Shown in pieces: positions 50,467 to 60,600 of a DNA stretch of 64,000 bases (position 1 is the first letter of the stretch; each line of letters opens with the position of its first letter). Source of the DNA: Sediminibacterium roseum. Lineage in GTDB: Bacteria; Bacteroidota; Bacteroidia; Chitinophagales; Chitinophagaceae. The stretch is from the NCBI RefSeq assembly GCF_009939005.1, contig NZ_JAACJS010000002.1, positions 340,646-404,645 on the forward strand, in the 5' to 3' direction. Position numbers and translations under genes: made by a program. Below the pieces are notes generated by a model that saw only the letters and a program-made list of their open reading frames with translations, did no database searches and had not been told where the DNA came from.

Positions 50467-51957
50467 ATGTCTCTTAGCCAGTCATTACAACAGAAACTAT
50501 TACAAAAGCTCTCACCACAGCAGATTCAATTAATGAAACTGCTGCAGGTTCCTACGGCCAATCTTGAAGAGCGCATCAAAGAAGAACTGGAAGAGAACCC
50601 GGCGCTGGAACTGGATGAGGAAGGACATGAAGACGAGTTCGGCGACGACATGAAAGATGAATTTGACAGCGCCTCGGATGACGACAAGGATCTCGATGGC
50701 AGCGAAGAGGACTATGATAATGTAGACATCAGCGAATACGTGACCGACGACGACGGCGAGATCGCGGATTATAAAATGAAAGACGACAACTATCCTGAAA
50801 TGGACGATCAGAAAGTGATCCCCATCCGGGTGGAGACCAGTTTTCATGAACTGCTGCTGACACAGCTGGGAATGCTGGAGCTTGATGAGCGCAGTTTTAA
50901 AATAGCGGAACAGATCGTGGGTAGCCTCGACGACGACGGGTACCTGCGCAGGGAGCTCTCTTCCATTTCAGATGACCTTGCCTTCAGGCAGGGGCTTACG
51001 GTGGATGAGAAGGAGATTGAAGCGCTTGTGCAGCAGATCCAGCAGTTTGACCCGCCCGGTATTGGCGCGCGCGACCTGCGTGAATGTTTGCTGATTCAAT
51101 TGAAAAGAAAACTCAACGAAGGGCAAAGCGTAACACTCGCCATACAAGTGCTGACGAAGTATTTTGATGAATTTACCAAGAAGCACTACGAAAAAATACA
51201 ACGCAGCCTGAACCTTACAGATGAGCAGATCAGGGATGTGATCAACCAGATCATCAAACTGAACCCGAAGCCAGGGGGCAATATCGGCGAGATCAACAAA
51301 GCGGAAAGTTATATTGTCCCGGATTTTTTTGTGATCAATAACAATGGCAAGCTCGAGCTTACACTCAACGCAAAGAACGCGCCCGATCTCCGCATCAGCG
51401 AGGGATACAAGGATATGCTGAAAGATTACGACAAGGGCAGCAAAAAAGACAAGCGCCAGAAAGAAGCGGTGCTTTTCATCAAGCAGAAAATAGATTCGGC
51501 GAAATGGTTCATCGATATGATCAAGCAAAGGCAGGATACTTTGGTTGGAACGATGAGCGCCATCATGAAACACCAGCAGGAGTTTTTTCTTACAGGCGAT
51601 GAAACAACCATGCGCCCGATGATATTGAAAGACATCGCAGAACTTACCGGCCTCGATATTTCAACGGTGAGCCGGGTGGCCAACAGCAAATTTGTGCAGA
51701 CAGAATTCGGAACCTACCGGTTGAAATTTTTCTTCAGCGAATCGCTGAGCACCGACAGCGGCGAAGAAGTAAGTACGCGTGAAGTGAAGAAGATATTGAG
51801 CGACATGATCGAAGCGGAAGACAAGCGCAAACCGCTGAGCGATGAACTGCTTACAGATATGCTGCAGGAAAAAGGATACAACATCGCAAGAAGAACCGTG
51901 GCCAAATACCGTGAACAACTGAACGTTCCTGTGGCGAGATTGAGGAAAGAGCTTTAG
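50467..51957 (+). CDS. rpoN: RNA polymerase sigma-54 factor
   Basis: The 496-aa protein has the Gln/Leu-rich region I (LSQSLQQKLLQKLSPQQIQLMKLLQ, residues about 3-28), a long acidic region II (about 45-115), core-binding and DNA-binding domains with the HTH GLDISTVSRVANSKFVQ, and the RpoN box ARRTVAKYRE near the C-terminus. Sigma-54 recognises -24/-12 promoters and needs AAA+ activators. No such activator gene is in this window. The start follows a G+C-normal leader. Confidence 0.97.
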   Translation: MSLSQSLQQKLLQKLSPQQIQLMKLLQVPTANLEERIKEELEENPALELDEEGHEDEFGDDMKDEFDSASDDDKDLDGSEEDYDNVDISEYVTDDDGEIADYKMKDDNYPEMDDQKVIPIRVETSFHELLLTQLGMLELDERSFKIAEQIVGSLDDDGYLRRELSSISDDLAFRQGLTVDEKEIEALVQQIQQFDPPGIGARDLRECLLIQLKRKLNEGQSVTLAIQVLTKYFDEFTKKHYEKIQRSLNLTDEQIRDVINQIIKLNPKPGGNIGEINKAESYIVPDFFVINNNGKLELTLNAKNAPDLRISEGYKDMLKDYDKGSKKDKRQKEAVLFIKQKIDSAKWFIDMIKQRQDTLVGTMSAIMKHQQEFFLTGDETTMRPMILKDIAELTGLDISTVSRVANSKFVQTEFGTYRLKFFFSESLSTDSGEEVSTREVKKILSDMIEAEDKRKPLSDELLTDMLQEKGYNIARRTVAKYREQLNVPVARLRKEL

Positions 51958-52012
51958 ACAACCATAAAAACGCCCTTCTGCTTAAGATCCTGCTTACCGA
52001 CAACTGAGAATT

Positions 52013-52675
52013 ATGGACGAAACAATTGATATCAAACATCCCCGCTCATTAACCATCGGCGCAAAGATCATTTCTTACGTGTTTCACCCGTTGTTCATCC
52101 CAACGTATATTTTTATCTTTTTGATGTACCAGGTGCCTTACGAGTTTGCCGGTATTTCTGAATACCAGTTGAAGCTTCGTTTGTTCAGCACGTTCTGGCT
52201 CACCGCTTTTTTTCCCGCGTTTGCGGTGTTCCTGTTGTGGAGATTGAAGTTCAGCGAAAGCATTTTTCTGCGCACGCAAAAAGAAAGGATCGTTCCTTAT
52301 GTGATCACAATGGTGTTTTACTGGTGGATGTATTTCCTGAGCCGTAACCCGAAGTTCGACGACCAGCCTTCCGTTCTTAAGTTTTTTTACCTTGGTATTT
52401 TTATGTCAACCGTGTTCGGCCTAGTGCTGAACAATTATTTCAAGATCAGCCTGCACGCCATGGGTGTTGGCGGGGCGATGTTCGCTGTTATTCTTTTCTC
52501 CCTGCATTACCGTATGCCGCTGGGCTTCGCGATCAGCATTGCCACGGTGCTTACCGGCCTCGTTTGTACCGCACGGTTCCTGGTGAGCGACCATACCAAC
52601 AAGGAAGTGTATGTTGGGCTGCTGGTAGGCGCTTTTTGCCAGGTGGCTGCGTTTTTGTTTGTGGATATTATTTAG
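52013..52675 (+). CDS. Multi-pass membrane protein, PAP2-like
   Basis: The 220-aa protein has about six TM helices (about 15-42, 55-77, 90-108, 122-140, 145-165, 195-218). KISLHAMGVGG (about 142-152) resembles the SGHAM motif of PAP2 phosphatases, and ARFLVSDHTNKEVYVGLLVG (about 188-207) resembles the SRxxxxxHxxxD motif, with His shifted. The residues suggest a divergent PAP2 lipid phosphatase, but the first Lys/Pro motif is missing. It follows rpoN by 55 bp and may share its transcript. Confidence 0.75.
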   Translation: MDETIDIKHPRSLTIGAKIISYVFHPLFIPTYIFIFLMYQVPYEFAGISEYQLKLRLFSTFWLTAFFPAFAVFLLWRLKFSESIFLRTQKERIVPYVITMVFYWWMYFLSRNPKFDDQPSVLKFFYLGIFMSTVFGLVLNNYFKISLHAMGVGGAMFAVILFSLHYRMPLGFAISIATVLTGLVCTARFLVSDHTNKEVYVGLLVGAFCQVAAFLFVDII

Positions 52676-52700
52676 GATTGTCAGGCTATGAATACATCGT

Positions 52701-52720
52701 TGTTGGTCAGGCGACCAACA
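52701..52720. other. Hairpin between convergent genes
   Basis: An 8-bp stem (52701-52708 with 52713-52720) and AGGC loop lie between convergent stops. No T-run follows on either strand, so termination is only possible. Confidence 0.35.
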
Positions 52721-52743
52721 AACGGCGGCTGCATAATGAAACA

Positions 52744-53265
52744 TTATTTCCCCAAAACAATGGATTGTTCGTCGTCAAATACGAACGTGACCGATGCTGC
52801 ACGAGCGAATGCCGTTGCTCTGAAGCGTTCTGATTTTGCGAACGATTTGAGCCTTGATCTGATATCCGCAACCTTAGCTTGAAGTTCCTCAACGGTTGTC
52901 ATCATTTCTTTCTTCTCCGAAGGTTCCTTTAAAACTTTAAAATAGGTATAGCTACCATCCTCGTTTTTTGATGCCTTATTCACGCGCTTCACCGCCAATA
53001 CAATTGCCTCCTCAACATCAAACATACCTATTTGGTATCTGACCACTGCGTTATCAAGGGAAGTATTCGCAAAAGAAAAAAACCATGTTTCAAGATCAAC
53101 GGCCTTTGATTTAACAACCGATGTTGGCGGCGGTGGCATTTCTCCTTCCATCAGCTCTATTTTTTTTGTTGTTCCTGGTTTTTTGGGTGCGGGTTGTTCA
53201 CATGAAGATGTCGAAATGAAGATGCACAGTAAAAAGGTGCTTGCCGTAGGGAAAGGAAATTTCAT
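52744..53265 (-). CDS. Hypothetical lipoprotein, 173 aa
   Basis: A lipoprotein signal peptide (lipobox STSSC, Cys about 23) is followed by a Lys/Pro-rich linker (QPAPKKPGTTKK) and a mature part with a helical, coiled-coil-like C-terminal half (VEELQAKVADIRSRLKSFAKSERFRA). No domain is recognised. It is convergent with the PAP2-like gene and stands alone. Confidence 0.72.
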   Translation of the reverse strand: MKFPFPTASTFLLCIFISTSSCEQPAPKKPGTTKKIELMEGEMPPPPTSVVKSKAVDLETWFFSFANTSLDNAVVRYQIGMFDVEEAIVLAVKRVNKASKNEDGSYTYFKVLKEPSEKKEMMTTVEELQAKVADIRSRLKSFAKSERFRATAFARAASVTFVFDDEQSIVLGK

Positions 53266-53447
53266 GCGAACAGGTTTAATTCACACGAATATATAAAAAG
53301 ATGTTACATGTGTTTGGTTATCTAAATAATCTCAAGTAATGTCGGTGTAATAAGTAGAAGACGCCAACATAGCGTAGGCTTTTGCCAGTTGGCTGCGGTT
53401 TTGTTATACGGCTGTTAGTGTATTGTCATTGCCATGTGATCAATACC

Positions 53448-53561
53448 TCATCCAACCAGTAACAACCACAGGCAGGCTGTGATCAGCAATCCTCCGATCA
53501 ACAATAATAAACACGCCAGCAGCGACAGCGATAAACATAATTTTTTTACACCATCTTCCAT
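53448..53561 (-). CDS. 37-aa single-TM peptide after the PorP-like gene
   Basis: An ATG (53561) 12 bp after the PorP-like stop is preceded by a strong GGAGG (53566-53570), which is rare in this window. The 37-aa product begins MEDGVKK and then has one hydrophobic segment of about 28 residues with three Cys, ending VG. It has no signal-peptidase site that I can see, so it probably stays in the inner membrane. Its place and ribosome site suggest a real small protein of the PorP/type B substrate operon. Confidence 0.6.
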   Translation of the reverse strand: MEDGVKKLCLSLSLLACLLLLIGGLLITACLWLLLVG

Positions 53562-53573
53562 ATCGCCTCCTCT

Positions 53574-54602
53574 TTAAAACTTCACACAACGAACCCTGTC
53601 CAAGGTAGAGTTCCTGATCTTTAAGAACCCGCTGTACGAGGCAGTGAGCTCAAGACCGCCCCTCCAGTTTGAGACGGTTTTTAGTTTTGAAATATTTACA
53701 TCATAACTCACACCTATGCTGAGGTGATCGAAATTCATTTTTACGACAGGTATCACCGCATCGTTCCATCTCAAAAAACTACCGATGTAAAAAGAAGTGG
53801 CTGGCTCTTCATCATCAAAACGGCTCACATCTATTCCATACAGCAAACCGCCGAGCAACTGGCGGTTCCCGTGTTGGGAATAGTAGTCGCCGAAGGCGAT
53901 GACGTGCCCGTTGTCGCCGGCCTTTACATTAACCCCGATGTTGAACATCAGTCTCGGTGCGAGAAAATCCGCCTGCGTGGTTGTGGAAGAGCGGATGGTA
54001 GGTTTGGTAATGTGCGAGATGCCCGCGGCCATATAAAATTTTGTATTGTTGTTAAAAACCGTGCTGAAACAAAGGCCCGTGCTCAGGTCCCAGTAAGAAT
54101 AACTGCTGTTGGTAATGGTTTGCGAACTGGCATTGTTTGCATTGTAGGCACCGTTCAGAAACTGGTCGCCGAACTTGAGTTGCGACGCGTCAAACTGGCT
54201 CGCTACGGGTCCACCCATGAATGCGATCGATAAATAGGTATCGCGTTCTTCATTCAATGATTTGTGGAAGTTGATAGCGGGCAGCAACTGCGTACGCTTC
54301 AACCGTATGTCGCCCGCGCCGTCCATGCTCATTTGCGAGCCCACTGTTAACACATCGTGGTTATTGCCCACCGGAATTTTGTGTTCAATGCTCAGCGATG
54401 TGGTGCGGAACGGAACGGTAACGCTGCCCCACTGGTCGCGGTAAGCCATTGAAATACGCAGATCGCCCGTAAAGAGCCCTGCCAGTGCGGGGTTGCGGAG
54501 CAGCGGCTGCTCGTAAAACTGTGAGAAAGTGAAATCCTGCGCCACAGATCTATCCGTTGCAAATACGGTGATCAACAGTGATAAAAATAAAATTCTACGC
54601 AT
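53574..54602 (-). CDS. PorP/SprF-family T9SS outer-membrane protein
   Basis: The 342-aa protein has a signal peptide (about 1-21, SVAQ), then DFTFSQFYEQPLLRNPALAGLFTGDLRI, the typical start of PorP/SprF barrels, and beta strands of an outer-membrane barrel to the end. In Flavobacterium, SprF-like proteins are needed to secrete type B C-terminal-domain substrates encoded next to them. The gene starts 5 bp after the stop of such a substrate gene, so this is a matched pair. Confidence 0.92.
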   Translation of the reverse strand: MRRILFLSLLITVFATDRSVAQDFTFSQFYEQPLLRNPALAGLFTGDLRISMAYRDQWGSVTVPFRTTSLSIEHKIPVGNNHDVLTVGSQMSMDGAGDIRLKRTQLLPAINFHKSLNEERDTYLSIAFMGGPVASQFDASQLKFGDQFLNGAYNANNASSQTITNSSYSYWDLSTGLCFSTVFNNNTKFYMAAGISHITKPTIRSSTTTQADFLAPRLMFNIGVNVKAGDNGHVIAFGDYYSQHGNRQLLGGLLYGIDVSRFDDEEPATSFYIGSFLRWNDAVIPVVKMNFDHLSIGVSYDVNISKLKTVSNWRGGLELTASYSGFLKIRNSTLDRVRCVKF

Positions 54603-54607
54603 AACAT

Positions 54608-57600
54608 TTATTTTAAAACAGCAGTATTGCCTTTGAAAACAGCGGGCGTTCCTTTTTCACAGATCGCTTCGCATACATATACAAATACATCCGGTGATGC
54701 CATTTTTCCCCTGATGCGGCCATCCCACCCGCTCGATTTATCACCCGGCGAAAAATTTGATTTCTCAAAAACCATTTCGCCCCAGCGGCTGAAAATGCGG
54801 AAGCTCTTGATGAGTTTGATGCCGCGCCCCTGCACATACAGTACATCGTTCACCCCATCGCCGTCCGGCGAAAACGCATTCGCGATAAATACTTCAGAAC
54901 CCGGGCAGAATGTGGTGATGCATATTGTATCGGTGCTCTTGCATCCATAAATATTCGTAGCGGTACAGCCCAGGCACTCATCCATGATCACTTTTGCAGT
55001 AGGCGCTGCGCAGGAGAGACAGGAGAAGGTGGCGTTACCCTTCCACTGCCATGTTCTGATGTCTGGCGATGATGTTATTGCATGCAACTGGAGCGGAACA
55101 CCCGACAACACACTTGTATCGCGCCCGATGCTGAATGGTGTGGGTTTGCCAACGGTGAGCCTGATATCGGCCGTATCCGCGAAACAGTTGAATTCATCTT
55201 TACCCGTTACGCGGTACGTTGTGGTAACCACCGGCGAAGCAAAAACGCTTCCCCCATTGTAACTGCTGAGCCCGGCATCGTTTCGCCATGTATACGTTGA
55301 TGCACCGCTGATGGCTATTTTTTTGGTCTCGCCAAGGCAAAGGGTATCAGCTGTTTTTGCGGTGAGTTTGAACGGCTGTATCACCCTTACATTGGCGCTT
55401 GCCAGTTCGCTGCAGCCATATTCAGAATAGCCGAGCACTTTGTATTCCGTATTTTTTTGCGGAGACACTTTTAGCGTGTTGCAATTGTTGCAGATGATGT
55501 TGCCGGATGGGTCTCTCCAGATGTAACCCGCGGCGCCACTGGCTTTCAGCTCAACGGTGCCACCTTTGCATACCAGGTTGTTCGCACTCACCGATACCTT
55601 CGGGATCGGGTGAATGATGATCTGTTTCAATGCGGAATCATAACAACTGTTCACCGTGGCCACCGTTAATTTTACCATGTATTTTCCTTCGCTGTAAAAT
55701 GAAACCTGCACAACGGAATCTGTTGCAGAAAGGCCATTGCTGAGGTTCCAGATGCGCGTTTTTACGGAGTCGGTAGAGTTGATCACCGATTTCAGTTCCA
55801 TCAGGTTATTCAGACACGCTTCGCTCATGGCATTGATGTCTACCTTGGGATAGGAGTGGATATTCACATCAAATTTTGCCTGCAGCGAAGCGCTGCAACC
55901 GTAAATGTTGTTCACAAGCAGGGAAGCCTCGTTCTTTCCTTCTGCGTCAAAAGAATACTGCATGGTGCTGCCTGCGCCGGTGTTTTTCTGGTTGATGGCC
56001 CAGATGCGTTTTGAAACGGGGAAGTAAGAAGAACTCGTGTCAACAAAGCGATAGGTCGTTTTACCGCAATCGTTGATGGCCTTGATGTTGAAAGCAGCTT
56101 TTACTTCGTCTACATGGATCGTGTCTTTGGGCTGCACAGAAACATTACATCCCGCCGCATTGATGAGTTGCGCAGAAGGGGCAAAACTTCCGGGTTTCGT
56201 ATACACGTGCGATACATTGCGTGCAGTGGTAGTGAGCGTGCTGCCATCGCCAAAATTCCATTTGATGGAATCTGTATGGTTAACATCGGCCTTGAACTCA
56301 ACACCGGTATTAAGCCTGCAGTATACGCCACCGTTGTATTGCAGCGTTGCGGAGGCAACAGGTTTTACTTCTACCAGTACGGTGTTGCTGGTGCTCATCA
56401 ACGGTCCGTTGCAGTTTTGCGTGGTTACGATCCTTCTTACCCATGTGCTTTTGGTAAAAGCCGTTGTAAGGGAGAGGTGCCTGCTCCGGGCTTCGGTAAT
56501 GACCGACCAATGCGCGCCGGTGTCGATGCTTTGTTGCCATTGATAAGTGAAGATTCCATCGCCGCCATCCGGAACGGTTCCTGTGATCTCTTTTGCAACC
56601 GCTCCTTCGCAAACCTGTTGATCGCCCGTAATGCGGTTGTTGGATAAGGCCTGCAGCACGGTGATCTTTGTTGTGCTGCCTTCAGAAGCACAGGTGTAGG
56701 ATGTAATGTTCCTGCGCAGCAATAGAGATGCGTCCGGCGTAAATGTGAGATCCACACCGGTAGCGATATCCGTCCATTGAATTCCGTCGTAACTTTTTTG
56801 CCATTGGTACTGGAACGAATTGTTTCCACCTGTGCCGGCCTGCGCATGAATGGTAAGGGTTTGCCCCTTGCAAACGACCTGTGCAGTAGTATCAACATTA
56901 TTGGTAATGGCGGGATACACAACGACCCTGACCGTATCTTTTGAATCTGCGCAAACACCATTGCTTATCCTCCATTCAAAATAATAAGTGCCGGGAACGA
57001 TGTTGGTTACAACAGGGTTGCCGGCTGATTGATCAGAGAAGGCAGCAGCAGTCGGGCCGGATAACAGGCTCCATTTGCCATTACCAGATGCCGGGTTGTT
57101 GCCTGAGAGCCTGATGGAGCTTGTGCTGCAGAGCAATTGATCGGGGCCGGCATCCGCGGTGCTCACCTGCGGCGTAATGGTAATGGTGATGAGATTGCTG
57201 TACACCGGCTGGCAAACATTGTTGCCAACAAGTACCCTGTATTGCGTGGCGGCGGTGATGTTGTTGTAAAACAAAGTTGACAGTGAAACATTTTGAACCG
57301 ACCAGGTATTTCCATTGTCGGTGGAAGATTCCCATTGCAGGATGTTTCCGCCGTAATTGTTCAGGATGATGGATCCGTTGTTCAGTCCTGCACAAACCGT
57401 TGCGTTACCGGAAAGTACTCCCGGGCTGGCGGGTTGTACAACAGTGATCGTGGCATTGTTCGAATACCGCGAAGCGCAAACGCCATTCTGCACAAGCGCC
57501 CTGTAAAGGGTTGTTGTTGAAATATTGCTGAACGGTTGGTTGTTCAATGTATTTGCCACAACGCTCCAGGTGTTCCCGTTGTCGGTTGAAGTTTCCCAAT

Positions 57601-60600
57601 GAATGATGTTTCCTGTATTACCGTTTAATGAAACCGATCCGTTGTTGGAAGAAGCACATACCGTTGCATCGCCTGAAAGCGTTCCGGCAACCGTTGGCTG
57701 ATCGAGACTCACTTTCACACTGTTTGAATATTGCGATGCGCAAACGCCGTTCCTGATCAAAACCCTGTAGGACGTGGTGGCGGCAAGATTGCTATAGGCG
57801 AGAACATCACTTGTGTGCGCCATTGCGTTCCAGGTATTTTCATTATCGTTTGAATACGCCCAGTGAAGGATGCTTCCTGTGTTTCCTGTTAATGAAAGAG
57901 AGCCGCTGTTTGCAGGGGCGCAAACGGTTGTACTGCCCGAAAGCGTTCCGGCTGTGGTTGGCTGGTCAACAGTAACCGTAACATGATTTGAATATTGCGA
58001 TGCGCAGGTTCCATTTTGAACCAGGGCCCTGTAAACTGTTGTTGCGGTGAGATTGCTGAACGAAAGGCCATTGGTTGTGTTGGCGACCGTGGCCCATGTG
58101 TTGCCGTTATCGTTTGAATATTCCCAGTGAACAACCGATCCTGTATTGCCTGTTAAAGAGATGGAACCGCTGTTGGCAGAAGCGCATACCGTGTTGTTTC
58201 CTGAAAGTGTTCCTGCCACGGTTGCCTGCTCAACAGTAACCGTAACGGCATTTGATACCTGCGCCGCACAAGCCCCATTTTGAACGGTTGCCCTGTAAAT
58301 GGTTGTGGTTGAAATGTTGTTGAACGTGTGCGCGGTAGCTGTGTTGGCAATGTTGCTCCAGGTATTCCCGTTGTCGGTAGAGAAAGCCCAGTTCATCACA
58401 TTACCCGTGTTGCCGGTGAGCGAGATCGTTCCGCTGTTTGAAGTGGCGCAAACGGTTGTGTTTGCCGCAAGTGTTCCGGCAACATAAGGTTGATCAACAA
58501 CAATCGTAACGTGGTTTGCGTATTGTGCTGAACAAACACCATTCTGAACCAGTACGCGGTAAAGGGTTGTTGCTGCAAGATTGCTGTAGAAGAGGCTGGT
58601 GCCTGTGTGGGCGATCACGCTCCATGTGGTTCCGTTGTCGTTTGAAAATTCCCAGTGAATGATGTTTCCGCTGTTACCTGTTAAAGAGATCGTTCCCCCG
58701 TTCGAAGAGGCGCAAACCGTTGCATTGCCCGTGAGCGTTCCTGCAATGGTGGGCTGGTCAACAACGATTGTTGCGTTGTTTGAATACTGCGATGCGCAAA
58801 CGCCGTTTTGAACCATGGCGCGGTAAACAGTGGTGGTTGAAATGTTGTTGTAAGCAATGCTGTTGGTTGTATTTGCAACAATGCTCCATGTATTTCCATT
58901 GTCGGTCGAATATTCCCAATGCATCACATTTCCTGCAGAACCGGTTAAAGAAACCGAGCCGCTGTTTGCGGATGCGCAAACTGTTGCATTGCCTGCAAGT
59001 GTTCCGGCAACAGTAGGCTGGTCTACGGTAATGGTGGTGTTGTTTGAATACTGCGCCGCACAAACGCCATTTTGAACCAATGCCCTGTAAACGGTTGTTG
59101 CGCCAAGATTGCTGAAAGAAAGGCTGGCATTGGTATTTGCGATCACGTTCCAATTGCTGCCGTTGTCAGCCGAAGATTCCCAGTGAATGATATTGCCAAC
59201 CGATCCCGTTAAAGAAAGCGTTCCGCTGTTGCCGGTTGCGCACACGGCCGCAGCTCCTGCGAGTGTTCCTGCAGTTGTGGGTTGGTCAACGTTTATCGTC
59301 ACCTGGTTGGTGTATTGCGATGCACAAACACCATTTTTAACAAGTGCCCGGTAAATGGTTGTGGAAGAGATATTGCTGTACGTGTAATTGGTATTTGTAT
59401 TGGAGATGATGTTCCAGTTGTTTCCATTGTCTGCCGAATATTCCCAATGAACAACGGTCCCGGTATTGCCTGTCAGCGAAACGGTTCCGCTGTTTGCAGC
59501 CGCACACACGGTTACGCCGCCGGCCAGTGTTCCTGCAACCGCAGGTTGATTTACGGTGATCTTTACATTGTTCGAGTATTGCGATGTGCAGATGCCGTTC
59601 TGAACCAGCACGCGGTAAACAGTTGTTGCAGGTAGATTGGTGAACGAATAACTGCTGCCTGTGTTTGCGATGATGTTCCAGCTGTTTCCATTGTCGGTTG
59701 AGTATTCCCAATGGGTGATGTTTCCTGTGTAGCCTGTCAAAGAGATCGTTCCGCTGTTTGCTGCGGCGCAAACGGTGGCATCACCTGCCAGGGTGCCCGG
59801 AGCCGTTGGCTGAACCATGGTAATGGCCACGCTGTTCGAATAGGCCGTATTGCATACCCCGTTCTGCACAAGCACCCTGAACAAACTGTTCGTGTTGATG
59901 TTGTTGTAGGAATGATCTGCGTTTGTGCCCGCGATAACGTTCCAGTTGCTGCCATTGTCTGTTGATTGTTCCCAATGCAGGATATTTCCCACATAGCCCG
60001 TTAAAGAAAGCGTTCCGCTGTTTGCATTTGCGCAAACGGTTGCTGCTCCGTTGAGTGTTCCACCGTTGGTAACGGCATCCATCGCGATAGATACCTGCGC
60101 AGAATAGGCTGCGGCGCAACTGCCGTTCTTTACATTCGCCTTGAAAAGCGTTGGCGCAGGGAGATTGCTGTAACTGTAACTGCTTCCCGTTCCCGCGATC
60201 GTGTTCCATGTGCTTCCATTGTCTGTTGATGAGGCCCAGTTGAGGATATTTCCATTGTAACCCGTGAGCGTAATGGTTCCGCTGTTGGCCATCGCGCAAA
60301 CCGTTGCGCCGCCATTTACGGTTCCGGCAACGGTTGCATCGTCTACAGTAATGGTTACATTGTTCGAATATTGCGATGCGCAGCTTCCATTGCTTACCAA
60401 TACGCGGTAGGTTGTTGTTGCAGTAAGATTGCTGTAAAACAAACTGGCGGTATTGTTAGACAATACCGTCCATGTATTGCCATTATCGGTTGATGATTCC
60501 CATTGGTCTATGTTCCCATTGTTGCCTGTAAGTGAAATGCTTCCTGCATTTCCTGTTGCGCAAACAACGGCATCGCCTGTTAACGTGCCTGCATTCACAG

